This document shows positions 16,608 to 26,153 of a stretch of DNA of 51,910 nucleotides, piece after piece (the first letter of the stretch is position 1; each line of letters starts with the position of its first letter). The position numbers and the translations under genes are program-made. A model generated the notes under the pieces. That model saw nothing but the letters and a program-made list of their open reading frames with translations. It was not told the origin of the DNA and did no database searches. The stretch is from Prevotella sp. (GTDB lineage Bacteria; Bacteroidota; Bacteroidia; Bacteroidales; Bacteroidaceae): assembly GCA_024680755.1 (NCBI GenBank), contig JAILBT010000089.1, forward strand, positions 1 to 51,910, given 5' to 3'.

Positions 16608-17546
16608 TTACAGGTCGAGTCCGCCCTTAGGTCCGTTTTTCTGTGAAGGACCTACGATGTCAGAGTGTCTTGTCACGACATAGCTGAAGAGTATCAGCAT
16701 GTGCAGCACGACCATCACTATCCAGCTGATGGCGGTGCTTCCGCTGGCTTTCTGGAGTGCGGGTTGCAGTCTGGGCTGTGGTGCCCGCTGGATGTTTATC
16801 TGTGCGAAGCCGTCTTGTGTGTATGCTCCTGCTGCGTCGTTTACGAAGCGTGGTATCAGGTCGTGTTCGGCCTGGTTAGCCTGTATCTTCTGCATGACGT
16901 CGAGATAGGCCGTGGAATCTTTCTCGGCCAGCCTGGCTGCTGTCTGTGCGAGCGAGAGCAGTTTGAAGTCCTCCACGCTTTGTGCGAGCTGCTTGAGCTC
17001 TGCGTCAGAGCGTAGCTTTGTCAGTTTGTCGGCCTTTGCAGCCCATTTCTCATCGACATGCATCTTCTGTATATACGCGTCCATCGACATCGACTTGGTC
17101 TTCGAGTTCTGGTAGTTTGTCATCTGCTGTACAGCGTTGTCGAGTGCTGCTTTGCGCTGCTGTTCGTAGTCGGCATATAGTTGCTGTATGTCGCTGATTT
17201 CCTGTCGTGCCTGCTGTTGTAGCTGCTGTTGCTGACTTTTTACATAGAAGAAGCGATGCAGCGGTGTGCTGAACATCAGTGCGACGGCGATGTATGCGGC
17301 AAGCGTCGCTATCTCCACTATGCGCCATTTGTCTCGGTTGTCGTCGGCAGCCTTTGCTTTCATCGACACGACCAGCAGGCAAGCCAGCACGGCGGCAAGG
17401 GCTGCTGCGAGCAGTGCTGCTGTGCCGATGGCACCATCGGCCGAGCCGAGAAGTATTCCGAAGAATGTAATGACTGCCACGCCGGCGAGTCCGAGCATGG
17501 ATATTACGTTTGCAATGGAGACGTTGTTTGTGTTTGCTTTTGCCAT
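16608..17546 (-). CDS. Four-helix inner-membrane protein with a central coiled coil
   Basis: The 312-aa protein has three hydrophobic segments near the N-terminus (about 12-33, 40-61, 76-93), a long Gln-rich helical/coiled-coil region (about 103-265, starting KSQQQQLQQQARQE), and a fourth hydrophobic segment (about 272-291). The tail (SQKNGPKGGLDL) is short. No transporter or enzyme motif is visible. The architecture fits a membrane hub whose large loop lies on one side. It is encoded between the subtilase and the GTPase, so it may connect the two. Confidence 0.8.
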   Translation of the reverse strand: MAKANTNNVSIANVISMLGLAGVAVITFFGILLGSADGAIGTAALLAAALAAVLACLLVVSMKAKAADDNRDKWRIVEIATLAAYIAVALMFSTPLHRFFYVKSQQQQLQQQARQEISDIQQLYADYEQQRKAALDNAVQQMTNYQNSKTKSMSMDAYIQKMHVDEKWAAKADKLTKLRSDAELKQLAQSVEDFKLLSLAQTAARLAEKDSTAYLDVMQKIQANQAEHDLIPRFVNDAAGAYTQDGFAQINIQRAPQPRLQPALQKASGSTAISWIVMVVLHMLILFSYVVTRHSDIVGPSQKNGPKGGLDL

Positions 17547-17559
17547 GTGTGTTGGGGAG

Positions 17560-17652
17560 TTATCGGAGTAATCAGAATAATCAGAATAATCAGAGTAATC
17601 AGAGTAATCAGAGTAATCAGAGTAATCAGAATAATCGGAATAATCAGAATAA
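17560..17652. repeat. AATCAGAGT 9-nt tandem array
   Basis: About ten copies of a 9-nt unit (TAATCAGAG with A/G and A/C variants) lie between the subtilase stop and the 312-aa gene start. The reverse complement of the same unit forms the longer array at 43124-43290. Confidence 0.92.
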
Positions 17653-17663
17653 AGAGCGCCGGC

Positions 17664-19649
17664 TCATTCCACTTTTTCCATGTGGAAGTTGTATCGTTCT
17701 TTACCGTCGCGCATTACGCTGACCTGAAGCAGTCGGTTCTCGTCGGGCCGACAGAGATATTCGTCTTTTGTTAGTGTGTGACCGTCGTTGCTCTTGGCCA
17801 CATCGAGCTGCCTGATGGTCAGCGAGTTTGTGTCCCATGTGACTGACAGCGGTGCTGTGTATGTGCGGCTGAGGTTGATGGTTTTGTTCTCTACGGTGCC
17901 CTTGTCAGTGGCGTTGAAGATGAAGTACGTCCAGATGTCGTCCACCTTTTTGTTGTCGTTGTCCACGATTTCGAGCTCGTGTGTGCTTTTCCATCGTCCT
18001 ATCAGCAGTGTGTGGTCTTTCATCAGGTCGTCAAAGTTGAGCATTTCTCCTTCGCCACATTCCATCAGGGCGTCTTTTATCTGTATTGTTGGTCCTATGC
18101 GGTGTTGAGTGTCAGTCTGCTTGGCGGTGGCTTTCAGTATCTTTATAGCTTCCTGTGGTGTTAGGTCTTTTTTCAGTGTCTTCATCAGTGCGACGGCTCC
18201 TGCGACGAATGGTGAAGCCATGCTTGTTCCTGGCCAGTCGTCGTATCCACCGTTTGCCACGCAGCTGTGTATGCCGACACCCGGTGCGGCCACGGTGCTG
18301 TATCTGAGCTGTGCTTCAGGCACCTCACCGAAGTTGCTGAACTCAGCTTTCTGTCCCTTGCTATCGACGGCCTCGACCTTCACGACGAGTTCGTTGTTTC
18401 GTTTGCCGGGGTCGATGCCCATCAGTATGTTGCTGTTTCCGGCAGCGGTGCAGATGATGGTTTTGTGGTCGGCGGCCACCTTATATATATAGTCCCATAT
18501 CTGCTGCTTGACCTTGCTGAGGCTGGTGGCCTGCACCTGGTCGCCGAGTGGTGTCTTGTCCACGCCATCTGGGAAGGCCCGTCCGATGCTGAGGTTGACG
18601 ACGTCAGCCCCTCGGTAGATGGCATACAGTATTCCCTCCATGAGGTTAAAGGCAGTGATGCTTCCGCCCGTGGCCACCGATATTGGTATCCAAGTACATT
18701 CCGGTGCAATGCCGTGTGCCCCCTGTCCGTTGCCGGCCGTTCCGATGGCGATTCCCGCTACATGGCTGCCGTGGCTGGCTATGGCTGGATCGACCCCTGC
18801 AGGCGGGAACACTGCCGTTGTCTTTGAGGCGATATGTATCGGGTCCACATATCTTTCAGACAAGTCTTTGTGGTTCAGTGCGAAATAGCTATCGACAATG
18901 GCCACCTTCACGTCTTTTGCGCCGCGTGTTATCTGCCATGCCTCTGGTGCCTGTATGAGCTTATAGTATGCCATGTACCGTTGCTCCTTAAACGCCGGGT
19001 CTTGTGGCTGGTACTGTTGCTGTCCGCTCTCCAGCATCTCGTTTGTGGTCAGCAGGAAGTCAATGCCCGTTATCTTCTGCACAATCTCTTCTGCCACCTT
19101 GTCGCGCTGCTCTTTTGGCACGCTCAGCAGCATGGTGCCGGCCTGCTGGTTGTAGTAGGCCACCTTGTACTGTGGGTCGGGCCAGAGCTTCTTGAACTCT
19201 TTGGCAAACTTCACGATGTCCTCTTTCACATCGCTGGAATTGAAGAACACGACGAGCTGGTCTGGCACTATCTGGGCCAGCGAGTCTTTCGGGTCTGTGA
19301 TGGTGCTGTCAGGGTTGACCGGCGGTATGACGTTGTCGTCTGGGGCCGGCAGCTCGTCCATGTCGGGCAGCGGCGTTCCCCAGTCTTTCACGGGTGTGCC
19401 GTCCTTGAGCGAGTCGGGCAGTTGCGGGTCTGGCTGGTATCCGTCGCCGTCGTCATGGAAGGGATTGCTCCAGTTCTGTCCTTTCTCGCTACAGCCCCTT
19501 ATCAGCAGTCCGAGTAGGATGGCGATGAGTATCAGTCCTGAGAGGAAGAGCAGCGTTCGCCATATCATGCCCCACAGAGTCCATGGTTTCCAGAAGGGGA
19601 AATGCGGGTTCTTGACGCGTCCGTCCTTGTCGTAATATATTCTTTTCAT
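17664..19649 (-). CDS. Membrane-anchored subtilisin-like (S8) serine protease
   Basis: The 661-aa protein has an N-terminal membrane helix (about residues 29-50, preceded by basic residues, so the bulk should be periplasmic), an Asp/Pro-rich stalk (about 60-125), an inhibitor-like propeptide region (about 128-200), and an S8 catalytic domain. The triad is intact: Asp253 in VAIVDSYF, His293 in ASHGSHVAGI, Ser476 in GTSMASPF, with oxyanion Asn405 in TAAGNS. A C-terminal domain of about 130 residues follows, with a beta-rich lipocalin-like look. An active protease in an NTPase-rich operon may be an effector or a processing/signalling enzyme. Gaps to its neighbours are 105 and 117 bp, both with simple repeats. 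Confidence 0.92.
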   Translation of the reverse strand: MKRIYYDKDGRVKNPHFPFWKPWTLWGMIWRTLLFLSGLILIAILLGLLIRGCSEKGQNWSNPFHDDGDGYQPDPQLPDSLKDGTPVKDWGTPLPDMDELPAPDDNVIPPVNPDSTITDPKDSLAQIVPDQLVVFFNSSDVKEDIVKFAKEFKKLWPDPQYKVAYYNQQAGTMLLSVPKEQRDKVAEEIVQKITGIDFLLTTNEMLESGQQQYQPQDPAFKEQRYMAYYKLIQAPEAWQITRGAKDVKVAIVDSYFALNHKDLSERYVDPIHIASKTTAVFPPAGVDPAIASHGSHVAGIAIGTAGNGQGAHGIAPECTWIPISVATGGSITAFNLMEGILYAIYRGADVVNLSIGRAFPDGVDKTPLGDQVQATSLSKVKQQIWDYIYKVAADHKTIICTAAGNSNILMGIDPGKRNNELVVKVEAVDSKGQKAEFSNFGEVPEAQLRYSTVAAPGVGIHSCVANGGYDDWPGTSMASPFVAGAVALMKTLKKDLTPQEAIKILKATAKQTDTQHRIGPTIQIKDALMECGEGEMLNFDDLMKDHTLLIGRWKSTHELEIVDNDNKKVDDIWTYFIFNATDKGTVENKTINLSRTYTAPLSVTWDTNSLTIRQLDVAKSNDGHTLTKDEYLCRPDENRLLQVSVMRDGKERYNFHMEKVE

Positions 19650-19666
19650 TGAGAACTTAGAGAGCT

Positions 19667-19735
19667 TGAAATGTGGGTGGTGGGGTTGGGTGTAAGCGGA
19701 AAGTGGGTGATGTGGGTGATGTGGGTGATATAGGC
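19667..19735. repeat. GTGGGTGAT low-complexity spacer
   Basis: Several copies of a 9-nt unit GTGGGTGAT plus degenerate neighbours, just upstream of the subtilase start codon. Confidence 0.7.
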
Positions 19736-19754
19736 ATTTGTGTCTCGCTGGCTC

Positions 19755-22673
19755 TCATGCTTTCATGTTGTCCAGTATGGCTTTGAGCTGTTCGTTGGCG
19801 GCTCGGTCATAGTCTGGCACGTTCAGATGGGCAATGAAAGCCACGAACATATATTCAAACCAGCAGTGCAGGTTGCTGGTATATGACTCTGTGATGTCTC
19901 TGTCCGAGTCGAGTATGCGCTTGAACAGTTCCGTCATCTCGTCGTTGTCGTAACATTCCTTCCGCTGTGTGTCTATTTCCTCAAAGCATGGCGAGAGATT
20001 TTCCTCTGCAGCCACCCGCCTTGCTGCAGCCACCTGTTCGCCAGTGAGGTAGTTGTAGCCGAAGTTGATGACGAAGTCGCTCACTGTCGTCGCTATCATG
20101 TCGGCCACGAAAGCCTGGTTGATCATGCTTGTGTTGAGCACGTCCACATATTGTGCTATCTGCCTTTCCAGAGTCTCTGCCAGCTTCACGCTCTGAGCCG
20201 TTGCTATCAGGCAACTGACCAGGTCGTTCAGGGCAATGGTGTCAATATCGTCGCCGAAGGTGTTCATGAACATCGGCCCTTGTATGCGTTCTGTCCAGAA
20301 GGACATCATGTCGTCGGCAATGACGGCCGAGTTCTTGTGCTTCACGGTGTCGGCGGCAAAGAGCTTCTGCGGGTCCACACCCTTTCGCCTGAGGAAGGCT
20401 GTGGCTTCGTCTTGCGAGCGGAAGCGGTAGCGTTTGAGCAGCACGTCCCATTTCTCGGCCTCTGTCTTGCAGCCTTCGAAGTTGTTGCAGCTCTTGCGTA
20501 TCAGCTCATAGTCTTTCTGCTTCTCGTTGCCATGCACCATAGCGTTGAGCCTTGGTATGACGTTGTGCAGCCTTTTGAGGCTGTCCACCTCGTTAATCTG
20601 CAGCGCCTCCAGCATGTGTCCGAACATCTCTGGTCTGTTGTCGCATGTCAGGTCAATCTCCCGGTATATTCCGTAGGCTTTATTGATGTTCTCGTTGAGC
20701 AGTTCGCCAGTGTCGTCGCTGACGTAGTATCCTTTCATGATGTTCAGCACGTTTGCCATCACCTTTCGGCACTCGTCGTCAAACTGTGTCTGCCTTGTGC
20801 GCTCCATAGCCGCAGCGACCTTGGCCAGTTTCTCGATGATGAAGAGTGCGCCGTCGTTGTTCATCGTGGCGGCGGCATCCCAGACCAGCTCGCGGTCGGT
20901 GAAGAACTGCTCTGCATCCTTGCTTTCGCAGAACGACTTTCGCAGCAGGTCGAGATAGCTGCGCTCCACGAGCAGCTTGTCCTCCTGTCCTCTCTCTCGG
21001 AAGCCGTCGTAAATCTTTGAGCCCTTCATTCCCGAATACTTGAAGTCGCGCAGCAGGTAGCTGTTCTGGAAGAACTCTCCCTGTCGTGTCCAGTTCTTAG
21101 CCCATTGTCCCATGGCGCCGTCGGCATTGAAGCACTCTTTGTAGAGCACCTTCGAGAAGCGTTCCTCCCATCGTCCGAGCAGACTGGTGTATTCGTTTCC
21201 CTTGGGGTTTTGGTCTTCAGCCATAGTGATATTGAACTTTGTGGCCACGAAGAACAGGGGCGAGATGCCCCCCGTGAGCTGTAGCGTTCGTGCTCGTTCG
21301 TCGGGTGTGGCTCCCACATACTGTTCGACCCATTCCTTCAGGGTGGCAGGTATGGTGTTCACGTCGCTCTGTGTGTTGTCCTGACAGAACATCAGTATGT
21401 TGACCACCTTCGACTCAGAGTATTTGTTGAACAGGTAGGCCACTTTTCCCCTAAGCAGTATCGTTGTGAGCACTTTTGGCTGTTCGAGCGAGCGCATGTA
21501 TTCTTTTTTCCTTGAGCGTGCTCCCGGGAAGTCGAGCAGGTCGGTGTCTTTCAGCAGGTCTAGTCGTATCTCTCCCTTTGTGAGCTGCGAGCGCACATGC
21601 TGGTCGCTGATGTCGCTCATGTCATAGCTTGCGCTGCTCTGCAGGAAGTCGGGACCTATCAGCACCACTATCTCCGAGCATAGTGCCGACAGTTCGCTCT
21701 TCTGCATCTGTGGTACGGTCAGGAACGTCCCGTCCGTCTGTTTCAGGTGAGCGTCGCAGCGGTATGAGCTGTCTGTCTCTCCCAGTCCGTTGAGGCACTG
21801 CACGCTCATGATGGTGTTCTCGTTCTTTCCCTCGTGCAGCACGGCATCGGCTCCGAGATAGATGTCGCTGCGGAACTGCAGACGGCTCATGGCGCCCAGC
21901 AGCCGTCGGTAGAGCGGTGTGAGGTAGTCGTTTGTCTCTCCCGGCTTGGTCCAGAGCAGCGAGAAGATGTCGGCATAGTCCTCGACGGGCACGTTGTCGA
22001 TGATGAGCGCCACCTTGTCGAAGAAGTCGCTGTTGCGGAACTCCTGCGCCTTCAGTATGTGTTGGCGGAAGTATTCCTTTATCTCCAGCACGTCGTCAGC
22101 CACCATCGGCGCCTTTGAGGGTCGTTCGTGGTGAATGTATTTCTCGTATATACCGTCGGCTATCTCGTTTATCTTCACTCGGTCGAGCGTTTCCGAGTCT
22201 TCCATGTCGTTGTAGTAGCCGTCACAGAGTATGAGTGTCACGTCCATTACGGTCAGGCTCTTCATCAGTATGGGGTATTTTCGGCAGTGTCTGTCGGGGT
22301 TGCGACTGAACGACGAGAAGCGTGTCACCACACCCGTGGCCTCGGTGTCGTGGGTTATGGGGTTCATCTCGTTGATGAAGTTGTATTTCTTCTCTTCGTC
22401 TTCCACCTCGAATGGCAGCACCTCTTTCCTTCCGTTGCTGCCCGTTACCTGTCGCTGCAGCATGTTGCTCATCAGGTACGACTTTCCCACCTGGCTCTTT
22501 CCGTAGGCGGCCATGGCGGGGTTGTCTTTCTCTGCCTCGACTATCTTGCGCAGCTTTCGCCTCTCGTCCACCAGTTGCAGGAAGCGGCGCTCATATTGTT
22601 CGGGCCTGTGGCTTTTTATCCATGCCAGGCTCTCGTTTATATTCTCAATCTGCTTCAGCTTGTCGTCTATCAT
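19755..22673 (-). CDS. SrfC-like P-loop GTPase (putative virulence factor family)
   Basis: The 972-aa cytoplasmic protein has a P-loop GKSQVGKS at residues 58-65 and a G3-type motif DFPG at 381-384 inside LLDFPGARSRKKEY, a spacing like large dynamin- or SrfC-type GTPases. The long C-terminal half is mostly helical. The first 50 residues are helical and charged. The general organisation, and above all the immediate pairing with a SrfB-like gene, match the SrfB/SrfC pair known from Salmonella and Photorhabdus (COG4458/COG4457 in my memory), whose biochemical role is not settled. No membrane segment is seen. Gap to the SrfB-like gene: 146 bp of AACATTA repeats. Confidence 0.78.
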   Translation of the reverse strand: MIDDKLKQIENINESLAWIKSHRPEQYERRFLQLVDERRKLRKIVEAEKDNPAMAAYGKSQVGKSYLMSNMLQRQVTGSNGRKEVLPFEVEDEEKKYNFINEMNPITHDTEATGVVTRFSSFSRNPDRHCRKYPILMKSLTVMDVTLILCDGYYNDMEDSETLDRVKINEIADGIYEKYIHHERPSKAPMVADDVLEIKEYFRQHILKAQEFRNSDFFDKVALIIDNVPVEDYADIFSLLWTKPGETNDYLTPLYRRLLGAMSRLQFRSDIYLGADAVLHEGKNENTIMSVQCLNGLGETDSSYRCDAHLKQTDGTFLTVPQMQKSELSALCSEIVVLIGPDFLQSSASYDMSDISDQHVRSQLTKGEIRLDLLKDTDLLDFPGARSRKKEYMRSLEQPKVLTTILLRGKVAYLFNKYSESKVVNILMFCQDNTQSDVNTIPATLKEWVEQYVGATPDERARTLQLTGGISPLFFVATKFNITMAEDQNPKGNEYTSLLGRWEERFSKVLYKECFNADGAMGQWAKNWTRQGEFFQNSYLLRDFKYSGMKGSKIYDGFRERGQEDKLLVERSYLDLLRKSFCESKDAEQFFTDRELVWDAAATMNNDGALFIIEKLAKVAAAMERTRQTQFDDECRKVMANVLNIMKGYYVSDDTGELLNENINKAYGIYREIDLTCDNRPEMFGHMLEALQINEVDSLKRLHNVIPRLNAMVHGNEKQKDYELIRKSCNNFEGCKTEAEKWDVLLKRYRFRSQDEATAFLRRKGVDPQKLFAADTVKHKNSAVIADDMMSFWTERIQGPMFMNTFGDDIDTIALNDLVSCLIATAQSVKLAETLERQIAQYVDVLNTSMINQAFVADMIATTVSDFVINFGYNYLTGEQVAAARRVAAEENLSPCFEEIDTQRKECYDNDEMTELFKRILDSDRDITESYTSNLHCWFEYMFVAFIAHLNVPDYDRAANEQLKAILDNMKA

Positions 22674-22679
22674 GGGACG

Positions 22680-22801
22680 TTAAACATTAAACATTAAACA
22701 TTTAACATTAAAAATTAAAAATTGGACGTTGGACGTTGGGCATTAAACATTAATGATTAAACATTAAAGATTAAAGATTAAAGATTAAGCATTAGACATT
22801 A
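22680..22801. repeat. AACATTA microsatellite in the srfB-srfC spacer
   Basis: Degenerate 7-nt AACATTA / AAGATTA units fill most of the 146-bp spacer directly upstream of the SrfC-like start codon. Confidence 0.9.
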
Positions 22802-22819
22802 ATGTTTGCTGCCCCTTTG

Positions 22820-25800
22820 TCAGCTTTTCTTTTCCTCCACGGTCAGTACGAAGTCGCCTCGGTCCAGCCAGTAGCGTCCGTCCTGTGCAATGGTCTGCAT
22901 GCGTAGCTCGACGTCCTTTAGCGAGACGTTGTCGCCGTCCATGTCCGTCACCTCGTCGAGTGTGAGCTCTTCGCGGTCTTCGTAGTAGTTACGTTGCAGC
23001 ATGATGTTCAGCTGCGGTTTTCTGCTATGGTTGTAGATGGCATATATGGGTCTTGCCTCATACTGTGGTGCGTCAAACTGCTTGCATCCGATATAGTACG
23101 GGAAGACGCTTATTCCCTTCAGCGTGGCCGAGCTGGTCTCTGGCGTGAGGAATGGTTTTCTCACCTGGCTCAGCTGGTCGTCGAAGGGGCCCATGTAGCA
23201 GGCGGTGCTCTTCATGGTCTTTGCGATGGTCGAGAAGTCGAGCACGAGTCCCTTGAATCCTGTGGTAGAGGCCAGTCGTCCTACCTCGGCGCCGACTGCC
23301 ACCACTGCTTTCTGTCCCTCCTGGAAATATCCTTCCTCGGTGGCCAGCGGGAACCATCTGCCTACGCGGTACTTGTTCAGCAGCACCAGTCGGTGCGGCG
23401 ACAGCGGCAGGTATTTGACGAACAGCTCTGTAAGCGGTATGAGCGACGTGGGCCGTCCTGACAACACCAGCACGTCGCAGTGGTGGGCATACATCACCAC
23501 CGACAGCGCTCTCATGAGCGGCATCATGGTATGGCTGACCTGGAATCCCACCTGCTCGGGGTCGTATCGCCACTGCAGCTCCTCGAAGCCGAAGCCGAAG
23601 TGGTAGCGGAAGTGGTCGAGCAGGAACTGGGCCGGTCGTCCGTCGCTGAAGATGTCGTCGAAGTTGTAGAGTCTTGCCGGGCGCTGCTGGTTGAGCAGCT
23701 CCAGGAAGAACTGCGCCATCGGGTGCGTCACCTGTGTGCAGAAGTCCAGCCTGCACTGCCGGTCCTTGCCGTCCTGGTTGTTCGAGTCGCTGGCAAAGAA
23801 ATGGTTCATCAGTTCGAAGATGAGGTGGCGTCGCTGATCCAGAGCTGCCTCTTCGCTGAAGGCGTGCTCTATGTCGGCCACGCGTGCCTGATATATCGGC
23901 GTGTCGGCAATGCGCGGTATCTGCCGCAGCTCGTCGGGCGTCATCCGCATTATGCGGGCCGTCAGTGCGCTGCGCACGCTGCCCATCATGGGGTTGTCGT
24001 CGTAGGGGCCTTCGAGGAAGATGTTCAGTATCACGTTGTGTATGATGTCGTCGCCTGCGGTGTAGAACGAGTCATAGTAGAGCGGCACGGGCGTCAGCCG
24101 GCCCTGTCCTTTCTGTCCGTAGCTAACCACCATCACGTCGGTCGTTCCGGCTCCTATATCGACGGTGCCCACGGTCAGCTGGTTGCCCTCGAAGCCCATC
24201 TCTTCCATCTCCTTTCGCTTGTGTCCTTTCAGGCTGAAGAACTGATCGACGCGTCCGCCGTATCGCTCGTGTAGCTCGGCGTTCAGATAGACCAGCTGCG
24301 AGGCGAAGGCCTCGTCATATAGCCATCCGCGCTTCTCCATCAGCTCGGGGTCGTCGGTGGGCTTGAGCAGTGCGGGGTCGGGGGTGATGGTCATCTCTGG
24401 CTGGGCCGGCGTGAACTGGTGTATCAGGTCGGCTGCAGCCTTGGCAGCCCGGCGCAGTGCGAGCTGCTCTTTCATGGGCATGGCTGTGGGACAGGTCACA
24501 ATGATGTTGCGCAGGTAGCGCCGGCAGTCTATCTGCAAGTGCTTACCGCGGAACTCACTTGAGTTGATATAGCACAAAGCCTGTTGTAACATTTCAATGA
24601 ATACGAAGGTCATCAGGCTCTGGCGGCTGTAGTGGCACGAATTGTCAGTTTCTGGCAAGTTGAAGATGTCTATTTGCTTGCCATCTGGCAGGTAAGTGCC
24701 GTCATCGTCAAAGTAGTCTGTTAAGCCTTTTATGAAGATGCCTTTGTCTTTGTCGAGTGTCTGGTTAGTGGAATCGCCCTCTACCACCATAAACTCCCAG
24801 CGGTCCTTGAATGGCTTTGAGTCCCACAGGTATCGTTTCGGACTTGAGTAGTTGGTCGTTTTTTCCGATACATTGTTGTTTTTATTGTCGTTGCTATCGT
24901 TGTTATCGTCGCCGTGCTGCGAGCGATATATCAGATGTCTTGCCTCTTCGCCCACGCGCAGCAGCGACGGCCACTGGAACAGTGTCTTGTCAAGGTTCAT
25001 GTCGTTGCCGAAGTCTGCGCGACGGAACACCACGCGCATGTCGAAGGCATTGCGATAGACACGCCACGGCTCTGTCATGTCGCGCAGGCGCAGAATCTTG
25101 GCCTTGGTGAAATCGCCGTCCTCGAACAGCACGGCGCATGTGCGAGAGTTGCCAATATCGACCGACATATCTACGGGTATCTGCCGGTCCTTCTTATTAT
25201 ATAATGTGACTTTTGGCGCTGCCCAAGCCTGCGGGTCGTCCTTGTCCCACCACAGTCGCAGGAAGTTGATCAAATACACATAATAGCACAGGAACTTGTA
25301 CTTTGGTTCGTCCTCGTTCTCCTCCTCAAGGTTGATGCCGAGCAGCGAGACGATGTATCCTGCTATGGCATCGTCGTTCTGCCCGTCGGGTATGTTGAGG
25401 AAGCCTCCGAACAGGTTGTCCACCCTGTTTGACAGCATGTATTCTTTCTGTTCGCCGCTGCCCGCGAAGAAGCCCGGCTTCACCTCACCCTCTACCATGT
25501 CCTTTGCCAGCTGCGTGTCGAAAGCCCATGTCAGCCTGTAGCGTTGCTTGCCGTTCTTCTGTGGCTGGCCTATGGGGTCTATCTTCACGCGGCACCAGCC
25601 GTGGGGATAAGACATGCACTGTCCCGTCACCTCGAGCTCGTACATGGGCATGGGCAGCCACTTGCCTAAGAGCTGGTCCAGGGCCATCACCGTTTCCCGG
25701 CGGCCGTCGGGCAGGCGTCGCTTCAGTCGCCACTGTAGGCTGCTGATGGGTATCAGCTCCGGTGCCCCCGTCTCATAGCTCTCCACCATCGACAGCACCA

Positions 25801-26089
25801 CGTCTTTCTTCATCATGGGCACGCCCACAGCGTCTAAGGCCACGGTGCCGTTGGCCTGCTGCTCGAGCAGGTCGTTCTTGCGCAGGTAGTCTATCGGCAC
25901 GAAGCTGTCTCCCCGCCTGGCGCATACGTCCACGCTGACCCGCATGTTGTTCAGGAAATCCACCTTCTCTATAAATGTATAGCGCAACATGGTTCTCCCA
26001 TCGGGCAGGGGGAGCTGTTCTTCTGGATTAAACTCTATCTCGGTGGTCTGGAAATGCAGCCCCGAGTTGGCTATCATGTTAAAGGCCAT
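22820..26089 (-). CDS. SrfB-like actin/Hsp70-fold ATPase
   Basis: The 1089-aa protein has a beta-rich N-terminal extension of about 300 residues followed by an actin/Hsp70-type ATPase. Phosphate-1 motif: VDIGNSRTCAVLFEDG (about 310-325). Phosphate-2 motif: TVDIGAGTTDVMVV (about 642-655). A late LVLSGRPTSLIPL is the adenosine-type glycine motif. An Asn/Asp-rich linker (about 393-410, DDNNDSNDNKNNN) lies in AT-rich DNA and may be an expanded insert. The family resemblance is to virulence factor SrfB. It is the first gene of the 13-gene run, and its promoter is 65 bp upstream. It is likely a cytoplasmic, ATP-driven regulatory or assembly subunit working with the SrfC-like GTPase; this role is inferred. 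Confidence 0.82.
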   Translation of the reverse strand: MAFNMIANSGLHFQTTEIEFNPEEQLPLPDGRTMLRYTFIEKVDFLNNMRVSVDVCARRGDSFVPIDYLRKNDLLEQQANGTVALDAVGVPMMKKDVVLSMVESYETGAPELIPISSLQWRLKRRLPDGRRETVMALDQLLGKWLPMPMYELEVTGQCMSYPHGWCRVKIDPIGQPQKNGKQRYRLTWAFDTQLAKDMVEGEVKPGFFAGSGEQKEYMLSNRVDNLFGGFLNIPDGQNDDAIAGYIVSLLGINLEEENEDEPKYKFLCYYVYLINFLRLWWDKDDPQAWAAPKVTLYNKKDRQIPVDMSVDIGNSRTCAVLFEDGDFTKAKILRLRDMTEPWRVYRNAFDMRVVFRRADFGNDMNLDKTLFQWPSLLRVGEEARHLIYRSQHGDDNNDSNDNKNNNVSEKTTNYSSPKRYLWDSKPFKDRWEFMVVEGDSTNQTLDKDKGIFIKGLTDYFDDDGTYLPDGKQIDIFNLPETDNSCHYSRQSLMTFVFIEMLQQALCYINSSEFRGKHLQIDCRRYLRNIIVTCPTAMPMKEQLALRRAAKAAADLIHQFTPAQPEMTITPDPALLKPTDDPELMEKRGWLYDEAFASQLVYLNAELHERYGGRVDQFFSLKGHKRKEMEEMGFEGNQLTVGTVDIGAGTTDVMVVSYGQKGQGRLTPVPLYYDSFYTAGDDIIHNVILNIFLEGPYDDNPMMGSVRSALTARIMRMTPDELRQIPRIADTPIYQARVADIEHAFSEEAALDQRRHLIFELMNHFFASDSNNQDGKDRQCRLDFCTQVTHPMAQFFLELLNQQRPARLYNFDDIFSDGRPAQFLLDHFRYHFGFGFEELQWRYDPEQVGFQVSHTMMPLMRALSVVMYAHHCDVLVLSGRPTSLIPLTELFVKYLPLSPHRLVLLNKYRVGRWFPLATEEGYFQEGQKAVVAVGAEVGRLASTTGFKGLVLDFSTIAKTMKSTACYMGPFDDQLSQVRKPFLTPETSSATLKGISVFPYYIGCKQFDAPQYEARPIYAIYNHSRKPQLNIMLQRNYYEDREELTLDEVTDMDGDNVSLKDVELRMQTIAQDGRYWLDRGDFVLTVEEKKS

Positions 26090-26153
26090 AGTATAGTTGT
26101 TTAGGTTATTCTCAGCAGTGGCTTTCGGTAGCCTGAAAGCTGTGTTTCGGCTG

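Noticed and set aside
3593..26089. Type VI secretion system
   Set aside because: No sheath (TssB/C), tube (Hcp), VgrG or baseplate proteins are encoded; only the combination of GTPases and membrane proteins is superficially similar.
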